The notes: generated from the letters alone by a model not told the origin. A stretch of DNA of 64,000 nt from a bacterium (GCA_030604405.1 JAUVVY010000005.1:1-64000); one strand, 5' to 3'; shown: positions 50,741 through 60,437, numbered from the stretch's first letter. Program-made: numbers and translations.

Positions 50741-53161
50741 ATGACAAAGCGGACTTTGAAGATGTTGTGCGGATTGCTTTTGGTCGGCATGATGCTGGCC
50801 GCGGCACAGTGCTGGGCTGCAGTGCTGCCGACGGTGGTTCGCGGAAGCCGTGGCATCTTGCTGCTGCCTGAGCAGGGGCCGCTGACGATAAAGGTTACCA
50901 AGCGCGATCTGAACATTTACGAGGGTGCCGATGAAATGATCGCCCAGCTATTCAGTCCGCAGCGGCAACTGCTGGCCACGATGAGCATACCCGACGATGG
51001 CAACGCGGCAAAAGGCGGCTACTCTTCGGATTTGCAGTCTGCCGAGGCGACTGTAACCTGTGAGACGCCGGGCGTCTATCGGCTGCTGGTAAGCGGCACC
51101 TCGAGCGATTTTGTGTTCGGCATGGAGGCCTCCTGCGACCGCTACGTGGTCGAGGGGGACATCATGCTCAATAACGGCGGTGTCGGCGGGCGCATCTTCT
51201 TCCAGCCGCCTGCGGGTGAGTTCACAATCACGGCACAGGCGCTGCATAGCCCAGGCCGACAGGAAATGCCGCTTCTCGACGCCGAGGGCACACTATTGCA
51301 CACATTCAGCCTCACCAAGGCCGGGGACGACCAAGTCCTCGATGTCGGGGCAAGTCTGGGCGCCCGCGATCGAGTATGGTACTTCGACATCGGCAAGATG
51401 GATGTGAAAATCGTCATCCCAGGTGTCGAGTTCTGGAGCGTCGAGCAAGGGGCATATTTCGCTGCGAAAAAGAGCCGCTGGATGCTGATGCCGTGGAAGA
51501 CCGTCCGCTACCTGCAGCCGGCAGAGCGCGCTGAGATCGAGTTCAAGCTGCACAACGGGTGCGGCAAAGACGCCGCCTTCAACTTGCAAGTGGTGGCGGG
51601 CCCGGGCCTGGAGGCCGTGCTGGTTGAACCGGCCGTTCCTGTCAACCTCAGTCCGAGTGGGGCTGTGCAGGTACGGGTGATGGTGAAAGCGGCTGCTGGT
51701 GCCAAGGCCGGGGATACGCTGATAGGACACATCGTCGCTACGGCACAAGACGATCCGGCGATCGTGCAGAGTGCCGGAATTGAGGTGAGAGTTGGGGAAT
51801 CGCCGGTCTCGCAGCCGCTGACCATGCCGATCGTGCTCGAGCGCTATCAGCATGAGAATTACCAGTTCGGCTACGCGCCTGACTATGTTGAGAACGAAGT
51901 GTACTTCGATCCCGCCAATCGGCCCTTCATCCGGGACCGGACCAGCCACAAGTACTTCACCAGCGCGCTTACGCTGCTGGAGGATGGCGGATGGGTCAAG
52001 CGGCCGTTCGTGCCGATGCTGAAGGAGATCTATACCGATTTCCGCGGCATACACTTTGGCTCCGGCTCGAAGGGCGCCAAGGTCGCCTTCGACGGCGATG
52101 GCGGGGCCTACACAATCGTGCGGGTCATGCGCACCGACAACCCCAGCGTGGTCGTGCTGCTGTATAGCCCGGACGACGGGCAGACCTATACCGTTCACGA
52201 GCTGCAAGGCAGCACCTTCGACATCGAACAGTTCACCGGCCACAACGCCCTGCAGATGCCGCCGCCGGTGCTGGACTACGTGTGGATCAAGACACATGAG
52301 GCGCGCTTTTGCAGCTATCACACGCTGCAGCTTTTGTTGCCGAAGAAAGAGGGCGACAAGCTGGTGCTCGGGGAGCCGGTGGTGGTTTCGGACAAGTGCC
52401 TCGGTTCGTGCCAGCACTCGGGCGGGCCGGCTTCCACAGCCACCCGCGACGGCAAGACGCATATCGTCTGGGGCGAGGTGACTGACCCCGATGATCCCGG
52501 TGTGCCCACGTACATCGCCACATACGATCATGCCACCGGCAAGCTGGGGGAGACGGTATTCATGGAATACGCGCCGCCGGTGAATGATGTGCACAATGTT
52601 CCGGCTGTGTGCCTCGACAGTGAGGGCTACATTCATGTGTTGACCGGCGCGCACGGCCTGCCGTTCAGGTATTTGCGCTCGCTGAAACCCAATGACGCCT
52701 ACAGCGGCTTCACCGAGCCCGTTGATGTGCTTGACGCGGGCTATGTGGATGAGAACACCGACGAGGACGGCAGCGGGCGGCAGACCTACATCTCACTGCT
52801 CTGTGACCCGCAGGACACGCTGCATATCGCCTACCGGCAGTGGCGGCGCAATGCGGATGAGCACCATCCAGGCAGAATATACGCTGCGCTGTCTGTGCAA
52901 AGCAAGCGCAAAGGTGAGGCGTGGGGTCCGGCGCGGCCGCTGGTTATTCCGCCGGTGCCCGGGTACTCGATTTACTACCACAAGCTGACCATTGACCGGC
53001 GCGGCTGGCTGTATCTTTCCTATAACCACTGGACGAGCGACACGTCATATCAGAAGGATTATCCCGAGCGCTATCACAACCGGGCGGTGCTGGTATCGCA
53101 GGACTATGGCGCCACCTGGAAGCTGGCCGAAACCGGCGACTTCATCGCGGGGCTGCTGTAA
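50741..53161 (+). CDS. Secreted BNR-repeat family protein, 806 aa
   Basis: An 806-residue exported protein with signal peptide (MTKRTLKMLCGLLLVGMMLAAAQCWA). The first half (about 30-370) is beta-sandwich-like; the second half (about 390-800) is a propeller of the BNR_4 type, with HSGGPASTATRDGKTHIVWGE, HNVPAVCLDSEGYIHVLTGAHG, SLLCDPQDTLHIAYRQW and HKLTIDRRGWLYLSYNHW, the last followed by an Asp-box-like SQDYGATWK. Proteins of this kind often accompany ulvan- or other uronide-degrading loci as hydrolases or lyases. It starts nine bases after the FG-GAP gene, so they are co-transcribed. Confidence 0.85.
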   Translation: MTKRTLKMLCGLLLVGMMLAAAQCWAAVLPTVVRGSRGILLLPEQGPLTIKVTKRDLNIYEGADEMIAQLFSPQRQLLATMSIPDDGNAAKGGYSSDLQSAEATVTCETPGVYRLLVSGTSSDFVFGMEASCDRYVVEGDIMLNNGGVGGRIFFQPPAGEFTITAQALHSPGRQEMPLLDAEGTLLHTFSLTKAGDDQVLDVGASLGARDRVWYFDIGKMDVKIVIPGVEFWSVEQGAYFAAKKSRWMLMPWKTVRYLQPAERAEIEFKLHNGCGKDAAFNLQVVAGPGLEAVLVEPAVPVNLSPSGAVQVRVMVKAAAGAKAGDTLIGHIVATAQDDPAIVQSAGIEVRVGESPVSQPLTMPIVLERYQHENYQFGYAPDYVENEVYFDPANRPFIRDRTSHKYFTSALTLLEDGGWVKRPFVPMLKEIYTDFRGIHFGSGSKGAKVAFDGDGGAYTIVRVMRTDNPSVVVLLYSPDDGQTYTVHELQGSTFDIEQFTGHNALQMPPPVLDYVWIKTHEARFCSYHTLQLLLPKKEGDKLVLGEPVVVSDKCLGSCQHSGGPASTATRDGKTHIVWGEVTDPDDPGVPTYIATYDHATGKLGETVFMEYAPPVNDVHNVPAVCLDSEGYIHVLTGAHGLPFRYLRSLKPNDAYSGFTEPVDVLDAGYVDENTDEDGSGRQTYISLLCDPQDTLHIAYRQWRRNADEHHPGRIYAALSVQSKRKGEAWGPARPLVIPPVPGYSIYYHKLTIDRRGWLYLSYNHWTSDTSYQKDYPERYHNRAVLVSQDYGATWKLAETGDFIAGLL

Positions 53162-53277
53162 GAGCTACGCCAAACGTGTGCAACCGGGCGCGTTGTGATA
53201 GTATCTGAGTTCGGGTGTTTTGTGAAGCATCGTCCAAACGCCGCCGCGTGAGGATTTCTCAGGTTGGAGTATTCACT

Positions 53278-55215
53278 TTGACGCTTCGAGCCATAGTAAT
53301 CGCACTGGTTCTGTCCGTAATATCCATCTTCTGGATGCACCTTTCGGGGACGATTGAAGGTGGCGGCAACATCTACGCTCTTTCTACGCCGCCGGTGCCG
53401 GCGATCTTCTGCATGTTACTCCTGGTAGCCACCGTGCCGCTGACGATGCGACTGTTCAAGCGGGCGCTGAGCAAGAAAGAGCTCATCGTCATATTCATGT
53501 TCCTGGTGCTTACTATTCCCCAGACCACTTACGGCGTCGTCGAGCTGCTTATCCCCTGGATGACCACCCACATCTACTTCGCCACCCCGCAGAATGATTT
53601 CAACCTCATTACCGCCGAGCTGCCCAACTGGTATTATCCCCACGACAACGAACTCGTCCGGCAGATGTTCGAGGGCAGCGAGGACGGCTCGGTGCCGTGG
53701 CGGGCGTGGCTATATCCGCTGGGCATGTGGACGATAGTGATGTCACTGATCTTCTTCACCGGTCTGTGCCTGGTCAATATGTTCCGGGCGCAGTGGGTGG
53801 ACAGTGAGCGGCTGCGCTTCCCACTGCTGCTCATACCGATCAGCCTGGTCGAGCAGGAAACACCCGGGTCGCACACCTCGTTTTTTCGCAGCCCGCTGGT
53901 CTGGGTCGCCATCGCCATTGTCTTCATCCACCACGGGCTCAACGTGGCACACTCGTTTAACCCCTCGGTGCAGGCGCTGACGGATTACTTCCGCATCGGC
54001 GGCATCTTTACCGAGGCGCCGTGGACGAACTTCAATCATGTCAGGCTATTCTATCGTCCGCAGGTGCTGGGGCTGGCCTATTTCGTGTCGCCTGACCTGC
54101 TGTTCTGCACGTGGTTTTCGTTCCTCATGCAGCCGGCGGTAGAGACGTTCGCTGACATCTTCGGCCTGCGCCAGGACCCCGGCTTCCCGTTCTCGTACGA
54201 GCAGGGCTCCGGCGCGTACCTGGCGCTGATTTTTGTGCTGTTCTGGATCGGCAGGCACCACATCGCTCAGGTGGTCAGGAAGGCCCTGAGCGGCGATCCG
54301 ACCATTGACGATTCTGCCGAGCGGATGCCCTACCGGTGGTCATTCTTCGGGGCCGTCGGGGGCTTTGTGGCGCTGATAATCTGGTCGCATGTGTCGCGCT
54401 TCTCGCCGACTTTCAGCATCCCGTATATCGCGCTGCTGCTGGGCTTTGGGCTGGTCTATTCACGGGTGCGGGCCGAGGGCGGTGTGCCGGCGATGTGGGC
54501 GTTCCCGTTCAACCAGCATAAAATGATGATGTTCTATCTGCTGGGCACGCGTTCGTTCATCAAGGGCGGCGACGTCTCCGACCTGGTCATGCTGAGTTCG
54601 TTTTCGTGGATGGGTCGCGGGTATTACATGTCGCAGATGGGGTACCAGATCGAAAACGAGGCGTTGGCGGATCGCTATGAGATCAGGTCGAAATGGTTTG
54701 CCACGCTTACCATGTTTGCTTTCGTATTCGGCTGCATAGTGGCCTACTACGTGACGCTTGGGGATTACTACAAATTCGGCGCGATAAGCATGGGAGGAGG
54801 CACGACCAGCGGCGGGTCGAATATCTGGAACGCGCGCGCTCAGTGGGGAGATACCGCCGGCGCCATAGTTAGTCCCGGCGCGCCTGATGTGAATCGCAGC
54901 ATCGCCATCGGCACCGGCGCTTTGATAGCCGTGGTTATGGTAGTGGTGCGCTTCTATTGGTTGCAGTCGCCCTTCCATCCGCTCGGCTACGCCATATCGC
55001 TCAACTACGGCTACGCGCTGTGGTCGAATTTTCTGCTGGCGTGGGTCACAAAATCGGTTGTGCAGCGGCTCGGCGGCGCGCGGCTGTACCGCCAGCTCAT
55101 GCCGTTTTTCCTGGGGCTGGTGGTGGGCGACCTGCTGGCAGGTGGAATAAGCTGGCTGGCGCTGCTGATACTGGGCCGGGATGCTCTGGCCGGATACGTG
55201 GTCTGGTTCGGCTAG
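53278..55215 (+). CDS. Large multi-pass membrane protein (DUF6785/DUF6784-like)
   Basis: An integral membrane protein of 645 residues with about a dozen or more helices and a conserved periplasmic loop (TTHIYFATPQNDFNLITAELPNWYYP). It resembles the uncharacterised DUF6785/DUF6784 proteins common in polysaccharide-degrading environmental bacteria and distantly the OPT oligopeptide transporters. Conserved-looking motifs include QWVDSERLRFPLLLIPISL and RVRAEGGVPAMWAFPFNQHKMM. I chose TTG 53278 because GGAG lies eight bases upstream and a membrane helix follows; GTG 53248 and 53215 are in frame but lack a ribosome-binding site. A transport function is inferred only. The next gene starts 25 bases on. 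Confidence 0.75.
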   Translation: MTLRAIVIALVLSVISIFWMHLSGTIEGGGNIYALSTPPVPAIFCMLLLVATVPLTMRLFKRALSKKELIVIFMFLVLTIPQTTYGVVELLIPWMTTHIYFATPQNDFNLITAELPNWYYPHDNELVRQMFEGSEDGSVPWRAWLYPLGMWTIVMSLIFFTGLCLVNMFRAQWVDSERLRFPLLLIPISLVEQETPGSHTSFFRSPLVWVAIAIVFIHHGLNVAHSFNPSVQALTDYFRIGGIFTEAPWTNFNHVRLFYRPQVLGLAYFVSPDLLFCTWFSFLMQPAVETFADIFGLRQDPGFPFSYEQGSGAYLALIFVLFWIGRHHIAQVVRKALSGDPTIDDSAERMPYRWSFFGAVGGFVALIIWSHVSRFSPTFSIPYIALLLGFGLVYSRVRAEGGVPAMWAFPFNQHKMMMFYLLGTRSFIKGGDVSDLVMLSSFSWMGRGYYMSQMGYQIENEALADRYEIRSKWFATLTMFAFVFGCIVAYYVTLGDYYKFGAISMGGGTTSGGSNIWNARAQWGDTAGAIVSPGAPDVNRSIAIGTGALIAVVMVVVRFYWLQSPFHPLGYAISLNYGYALWSNFLLAWVTKSVVQRLGGARLYRQLMPFFLGLVVGDLLAGGISWLALLILGRDALAGYVVWFG

Positions 55216-55240
55216 GCCTCAGTCTAAAGGAGGGACAGAC

Positions 55241-56248
55241 GTGAATCACCGGGTGGTATTTGCGGGCGTCAATCAGATAGAGATCGAGCCGTGTGAAATG
55301 CCGTCTCCAGGACCGGGGCAGATGCTGGTCCGCACCATCAAGACCGCCATCTCGACCGGCACCGAATTGACGATCTTGACCGGTGAGTACCCGCAAGGCT
55401 CCGGGTGGGAGGAATATGGCACATTTCCCTTCTATGCTGGATATAGCAACGTCGGCGAAGTGCTCGAGGTCGGTGCCGCCGTCACGCGCTTTTCTGCAGG
55501 CGACCGCGCAGCCAGCGGAGCGAACCACTGCGCCTACGCGCTGGTTGGAGACGGCGGCCAGGCACACCCAGTACCGGAAGGTGTAAGCGATGAGGCGGCG
55601 GCGCTGTATATGCTGGTGCAGATCCCGATTCACGGCGTGCGCCGAGCCGGGATACAGATGGGCGAGTCAGTGGTCGTCTATGGCCTGGGAGTGATCGGGC
55701 AGTTCGCACTGCAGCTTGCGCGGATTGATGGGGCTCGTCCCGCGATCGGCGTGGACCTGTCGGCATTCAGGCGTGACCTCGCGCATAGCCTCGGCGCGGA
55801 CCTGGTGATTGACGGTGCGGACGACGACATCGCGGCCCAGGTCAAGGCCGCAACGCGCGGTCGCATGGCAGATTGCGTAATCGAGATAACCGGCGTTGCC
55901 GAACTGATCCCGGCGGAGATGGATCTATTGCGCAGGCAGGGCCGCATAGTGATCCTGAGCAGCCCGCGCGGCGAAACCAACTTCAATTTTCACGACTCAT
56001 GCAACGCGCCCAGCACAACCATCATCGGCGCACACAACGGCTCCCATCCGCAATACGAGACGCCCTACAACCCGTGGACGCCTGTACGCAACGTGGAATT
56101 GATCTTCGACCTGATTGCGAGCGGGGAGCTTCACGTGGAGGAGCTGGTCACGCACCGGTACAATTGGGAAGATGCTGCGGATGGGTACGAGATGCTCATG
56201 GAGGACCGCGGCCAGGCAGGAGCGGTCATATTAGAGTGGGAGGAGTAA
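55241..56248 (+). CDS. Medium-chain dehydrogenase/reductase (alcohol-dehydrogenase-like), non-classical active site
   Basis: A 335-residue MDR-superfamily oxidoreductase. The nucleotide-binding motif is VYGLGVIGQFALQ, followed by GVDLSAFRRDLAHSLGADLVID. The catalytic-domain segment reads TAISTGTELTILTGEYP, the STGTE form found in BchC-like members, in place of the zinc-ligand cysteine, and the four-cysteine structural zinc lobe is absent. It is therefore probably a zinc-independent or differently liganded enzyme acting on a sugar-like substrate. GTG 55241 has AGGAGG seven bases upstream. It ends 26 bases from the convergent glycosidase-like gene. Confidence 0.85.
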   Translation: MNHRVVFAGVNQIEIEPCEMPSPGPGQMLVRTIKTAISTGTELTILTGEYPQGSGWEEYGTFPFYAGYSNVGEVLEVGAAVTRFSAGDRAASGANHCAYALVGDGGQAHPVPEGVSDEAAALYMLVQIPIHGVRRAGIQMGESVVVYGLGVIGQFALQLARIDGARPAIGVDLSAFRRDLAHSLGADLVIDGADDDIAAQVKAATRGRMADCVIEITGVAELIPAEMDLLRRQGRIVILSSPRGETNFNFHDSCNAPSTTIIGAHNGSHPQYETPYNPWTPVRNVELIFDLIASGELHVEELVTHRYNWEDAADGYEMLMEDRGQAGAVILEWEE

Positions 56249-56274
56249 GCCACGCGCCGGACGCCGCCGGTGGC

Positions 56275-57750
56275 TTATGGTACGAACTGGAATGCGTACA
56301 GCTTCGTGGCCCGCGTTATGAAATGTATTCGGACAGGCTGCCCTTGCAGAGCTGAGACGTCAGCATTGCCGCGCCAGGTCGCTACCGCCCGCACGTTGTT
56401 GTAATACAGCGGATCAGCATCGTCCGCGCTGAAGCCTTGAACCGGCTTGCCCTGCTCGTCCAGCAGCTCGACGACAACTTCGCCCCCGCCGCCGGCGTTG
56501 ATATTGAGCTCCAGGCGGCTGCCGGCAAACACCAACAGCGGCGTGGTCAATTCCCCGCCGCTCATCAGTGTGTCGGCCGAGACAAAGCCGTCAAGCCGCA
56601 TGACCGCTCGGCTGATGGTACCCTCGTATTCGGTCTCAGCCGTCACTGCATCGGCCAGCCGTTGAGGAAGCTCCTTCGCCCCGTGGGGGCGGCGCTGTGC
56701 TCCATAGTACAGCCACAGCTCGTCGCCCACCCGCACCAGCGAGGCGCCGACATAGATCGTCCGGCAGTCGAATGAACCCTCCGGCCCCAGCTCGATGAAC
56801 GGTTCCCGCCACGGTCGCGACCACTCAATACCATCGCGGCTGACCGCCAGTTGGGGCACGAGGCTGCCGTCGTAGTGGTAAAAGATGGAGGGGAATCCGA
56901 TGTATGCGTCCTGGGCGTAGGGGTAGAGGGTGATGGCATTGTTGTAGATATCGGTGTACGCCGGGTCGCGCTCATCGGCCTCCATCACCACAACGGGCTT
57001 GGAGAAACTGGTAAACTCGCTCGCCTCAGCACGGCACACGCTGCGGATGTCGTAGGGATATTCGGTATTCTCATGGTTGTTGAGCCGCTGGTAGGCGACG
57101 TATTTGTTGATGCGAGTGTCATAGAATGCGATGTTCTGGGTGTCGGTGCCGCGTTTGACGATGAACCTCGGCTCGTAGGCCGTCCAGTGAATGCCGTCGG
57201 CGGAGTAGGCTCCGGCCGTGGCCCGCCCCTCCTCGCGGTAGCGGTCCCCGTAGATCATTTTGTAGCGTTCTTCGGGTGGTGCGGCGGGGTCCACAAACAC
57301 GCAGCAGCCATGAATCCAGTTGGCACGTCCGTGGAAGGCCATGTTGTTGTCCGTGGAGCCCTCAAATTCGTACAGCCCCAGGCTAGGCTTGGCCCAGTGG
57401 ATGCCGTCGTCGGATTCGGCGTAGCAGAGCTTGCACAAAGGGGCACTTGCCCGATCTCCGACCGGGCCCCAGTGGAAGGCCTCGTACCACATGCGGAACT
57501 TGTCGCCCTCGTGGATGGCTGTAAGGTAGGAGCCGATCCAGCCGCGCTCCAGGGGCTGATCCGCAACCAGGCACGCTTCGCCGGTCCGCTGTGCCGGGTT
57601 CATCGTCAGAGTGACGTTCTTCTGATCGGCGATAAAGCGGCCGTCAATGAAAAGCTGTTTGCGATTACCGATATCAATCGGTTGCTCATCAGCCGCCAAT
57701 GCAACGCCCCAGACCAGCAGCAGCGATAGCGGCAACACGTATGAAAGCAT
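56275..57750 (-). CDS. Secreted glycosidase-like five-bladed propeller protein (GH32/GH43-like)
   Basis: A 491-residue exported protein; ATG 57750 is chosen because GGAGG precedes it by nine bases and a signal peptide (MLSYVLPLSLLLVWGVALAADE) follows. The body has the repeated pattern of furanosidase-type propellers: LFIDGRFIADQKN, FRMWYEAFHWG, LCYAESDDGIHWAKP, GAYSADGIHWTAYEP, AVSRDGIEWSRPW and ELWLYYGAQRRPHG. A small beta domain (about 400-490) closes the protein. Many such sequences are annotated only as hypothetical glycosyl hydrolases; the acidic residues fit but are not proven. It is downstream of the glycyl radical enzyme genes on the same strand. Confidence 0.8.
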   Translation of the reverse strand: MLSYVLPLSLLLVWGVALAADEQPIDIGNRKQLFIDGRFIADQKNVTLTMNPAQRTGEACLVADQPLERGWIGSYLTAIHEGDKFRMWYEAFHWGPVGDRASAPLCKLCYAESDDGIHWAKPSLGLYEFEGSTDNNMAFHGRANWIHGCCVFVDPAAPPEERYKMIYGDRYREEGRATAGAYSADGIHWTAYEPRFIVKRGTDTQNIAFYDTRINKYVAYQRLNNHENTEYPYDIRSVCRAEASEFTSFSKPVVVMEADERDPAYTDIYNNAITLYPYAQDAYIGFPSIFYHYDGSLVPQLAVSRDGIEWSRPWREPFIELGPEGSFDCRTIYVGASLVRVGDELWLYYGAQRRPHGAKELPQRLADAVTAETEYEGTISRAVMRLDGFVSADTLMSGGELTTPLLVFAGSRLELNINAGGGGEVVVELLDEQGKPVQGFSADDADPLYYNNVRAVATWRGNADVSALQGQPVRIHFITRATKLYAFQFVP

Positions 57751-57803
57751 GAGACTCAGCCTCCCGTTATGCCTATCCAAGGAGTTCGTCCGACGGGCGT
57801 CTA

Positions 57804-58295
57804 TTACGCGCCAAAATAGCAGGCGAGCTTGGCATTGTCCGCCACCGGCGCGTCAGTCCAGTCCGAGCGCCTCTGCAAGTACGCCGGCACGGATTCGGCT
57901 TCGGCCCAGAAGCGGTATTCATCGGCGGCGATGACCGCCTCGGCGTAGCAGGCAAACTCCGTGTAATCTTCTTCGCGTTCCAGGTCCACCTCGCTGAAAT
58001 CCTCGGTCCAAAAGCCTCTGACGTGCATGACGGTCTCGGCACTGGGCGCGAAACGGAAGACCTTCGTGATGTGGCGAAAACTCACCACAAAGCCGATGCC
58101 CTCGATGCCGGCCTCAGCCAGCTTTCCAAGCACCCAGTCACGGGGCCGGCCGCACAGGTCCCATTCATAGCGCTCCGCCTCCGCCCGGCCATAGATGTCC
58201 ACATAATACACCTTGAACACATGCTGGCCGTTCTCGTAGGTCGCAACACCCGCAGGTCGCGCAGCGTAGGTATTACAGGGCTTGATTGGCTCCAT
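57804..58295 (-). CDS. Hypothetical protein encoded directly after a glycyl radical enzyme
   Basis: A 163-residue soluble, acidic protein of unknown family. Its start ATG 58295 has GGAGG six bases upstream and lies 36 bases after the stop of the glycyl radical enzyme gene, so both are on one transcript. Features seen are an N-terminal MEPIKPCNTYAARPAGVATYENG, VYYVDIYGRAEAERYEW, FVVSFRHITKVFRF and many tyrosine, tryptophan and acidic residues (EREEDYTEFACYAEAV). It has no CxxxCxxC motif, so it is not the activase. It could be an accessory or subunit of that enzyme (inference). Confidence 0.7.
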   Translation of the reverse strand: MEPIKPCNTYAARPAGVATYENGQHVFKVYYVDIYGRAEAERYEWDLCGRPRDWVLGKLAEAGIEGIGFVVSFRHITKVFRFAPSAETVMHVRGFWTEDFSEVDLEREEDYTEFACYAEAVIAADEYRFWAEAESVPAYLQRRSDWTDAPVADNAKLACYFGA

Positions 58296-58331
58296 CAGTG
58301 GCCTCCAAAAAGTCACCTTTTCGAGCGCAGG

Positions 58332-60437
58332 CTATTCATGCTCGGTGCGTTCGAGCACTGTCACCTTCAGATCGTCGGACAGCCGGTTGAAATACTCAGA
58401 GTACCCGCCGATGCGTACGATGAGGTCGGCATGGTCTTCCGGGTGCTCCATAGCGTCTCGGAGTATCTCCTGGTCCACCACGTTTATCTGCAACTGCATG
58501 CCGCCCATGTCGAAGTAGGTGCGGATCAGGGATTTGACGCGCTCGCGGGCCCCGGCGTCGGCAAAAAGCCGCCTGGTGAAGCGGATGTTGGTAATGAGCG
58601 TCCCGGGGGCCAGGTAGTTCGGCACGCGCGTGGCCGATTTCAGCAGGGCGGTCGGCCCGGAGCGATCCCGTCCCTGAAAAGCTCCAGCCGAGTCGCCGAT
58701 TGGTGTTCCGGTAAGGCGGCCGTCGGGCAGGGCGCCGACCGGCTCGCCGAAGTCGCCATACGTCACAAACATCAGACACGCGGCAATGTACTTGCCCCCG
58801 CGCCACGGGGCATGTTTCATGAACTGTCTGAAGGTGTGTTCTGCGATTTCGGCAGCGATCTCGTCCACATACGGGTCGTCGTTGCCGAAGTGCGGACAGC
58901 TCTGCAGCCGTCGGCGCAATTCATCATAGCCGTCAAAATTGCCATCAAGCGCGGCCAGGAGTTCCTCGGCGCCGATCTCGGCCTTGTCATAGACCACTTC
59001 CCGCACCGTCGCAAGCGAGTCATAGGTATTGGAGAGCCCGGAGATGCTGATGACGCTCCAGTTGTAACGCGCGCCGCCGGCATTGTACTCCCGAGCGTTG
59101 TCAATGCAGTCGTCTATCAGCAGTGTGCGTATTGGCTGCGGCTGCCAAGTGCCTTTGGTCTCCTGCCATCTGCTGACCTTATCAGTCATTTCGCGAATCT
59201 CTTGGCTGACGTCTTCCCTGAACTTCGCCATGAAGTCTTCAAACGAGGCGCATTTGGTCAGGTGCCGGTGCAGGCTTTTTTCAAGGCATAGCGCCAGATT
59301 GTAGTATTCATCCACCGAGCCGACGTTCGAGCGACCGTGAATCATCAGCTCAGTGCAGCCGCCGAAGGCGAAGTGGGGGAGATCGGCCTGCGACACCCCA
59401 AGGTGGGCAGAGCGTATGGCGTGCAGATACTCCTCCTCGTTGTAAAGCGCAGGTATCCCCGTCCCTGCTGAAATGGTATCAAGCGCCTGGTCCCAGACTT
59501 CCTCGGGCGTATCCCTGCGCAGCCGCAGCGCCAGGTTCGGCCTGCGCCGCCCCTTCGCCGCCTCCAGGCAGACCAGCGTCAGATCATTAGCGCCCTGGGA
59601 GCCGTCTGTCGCCGTGCCGCCGATGGCCGTGTTCCAGCCGTTGCAGATGTTCACATTGTCAAATACGAGTCCCACCCAGTCCAGGGCCTCTTGTCGCGTG
59701 ACTTCGCCGTCAGCGATGCTATCGCGGTAGTACGGCCACAGGTCCTGATCGAATCTGCCGAGGTCGTCGCAGCCGTCAAGATAGTAGATGAAGTTGGTGC
59801 ACACCATCGCCTGATGAAAGCCGGCTGCCGGCTCAAAAGGCACTCTCTGCATTGCGGCCAACAGCTTCTCTGCGGCCGGATGGCCCGATGCAGCGATCAC
59901 CTCACAGGCCCGCGCGTGCAGGGCCGCTATCCCCTCAAGCAGCACCAGCAGGGCTTCGCAAAAATCAGTCCCCTCGCTATCTCCGTGCCCCTCGGCGGTG
60001 ATCCTGTGTGCCTCGATGCGCTTTCTGTACCCGTTGAGGCCCTCGGCGAGCACCCTCCCGAAATTGACGATGCTGTGGGTATAGCCCTGCACCATCGGGT
60101 AATCTTCCAGCGCTCGCTTGAACTGGCGCAGGCACTCAGCAATGTCAGGGCGCGCCGCCTGTTGTATCTTCTCGTCCAGAAGCGCCCAATCAATTGACAT
60201 TGCCTGGGAAAAATGGAACCGCATCACCTGCTCGGCATTGAATATGCTTTCGCTGCAGGGGTAAAGCGGCTCGCCGTTGTACTCCGGCAGCGGACATGTT
60301 TCGAAAAACCGTTTGAGGCCCAAACACATCCGCATTAGCGGAGATGCGCCGGGCTGCTGCATATATCCTGCCGCCATCAACTCTCCGGCTTGCTCCAACA
60401 GCGACCAATCTGTCTTTTCCGCGTCAGCTACCGGCAT
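58332..60437 (-). CDS. Glycyl radical enzyme (pyruvate formate-lyase-like superfamily), 701 aa
   Basis: A second glycyl radical enzyme, 701 residues and clearly different from the one at 42558. The radical glycine is in LIVRIGGYSEYFNRL near the C-terminus; the catalytic cysteine and base are in FAFGGCTELMIHG (Cys-Thr-Glu). Other family segments are FHQAMVCTNFIYYLDGCDDLGRFDQ, TLVCLEAAKGRRRPNLALRL and NWSVISISGLSNTYDSL. ATG 60437 is the start, with GAGGTG seven bases upstream; in-frame codons further back do not look like protein. Substrate unknown. The hypothetical gene downstream is linked; no radical SAM activating enzyme is in the window. Confidence 0.92.
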   Translation of the reverse strand: MPVADAEKTDWSLLEQAGELMAAGYMQQPGASPLMRMCLGLKRFFETCPLPEYNGEPLYPCSESIFNAEQVMRFHFSQAMSIDWALLDEKIQQAARPDIAECLRQFKRALEDYPMVQGYTHSIVNFGRVLAEGLNGYRKRIEAHRITAEGHGDSEGTDFCEALLVLLEGIAALHARACEVIAASGHPAAEKLLAAMQRVPFEPAAGFHQAMVCTNFIYYLDGCDDLGRFDQDLWPYYRDSIADGEVTRQEALDWVGLVFDNVNICNGWNTAIGGTATDGSQGANDLTLVCLEAAKGRRRPNLALRLRRDTPEEVWDQALDTISAGTGIPALYNEEEYLHAIRSAHLGVSQADLPHFAFGGCTELMIHGRSNVGSVDEYYNLALCLEKSLHRHLTKCASFEDFMAKFREDVSQEIREMTDKVSRWQETKGTWQPQPIRTLLIDDCIDNAREYNAGGARYNWSVISISGLSNTYDSLATVREVVYDKAEIGAEELLAALDGNFDGYDELRRRLQSCPHFGNDDPYVDEIAAEIAEHTFRQFMKHAPWRGGKYIAACLMFVTYGDFGEPVGALPDGRLTGTPIGDSAGAFQGRDRSGPTALLKSATRVPNYLAPGTLITNIRFTRRLFADAGARERVKSLIRTYFDMGGMQLQINVVDQEILRDAMEHPEDHADLIVRIGGYSEYFNRLSDDLKVTVLERTEHE

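Noticed and set aside
51293-52654. A 453-codon leftward open frame opposite the BNR protein gene
   Set aside because: Same reason: codon-phase shadow of a convincing secreted protein on the plus strand.
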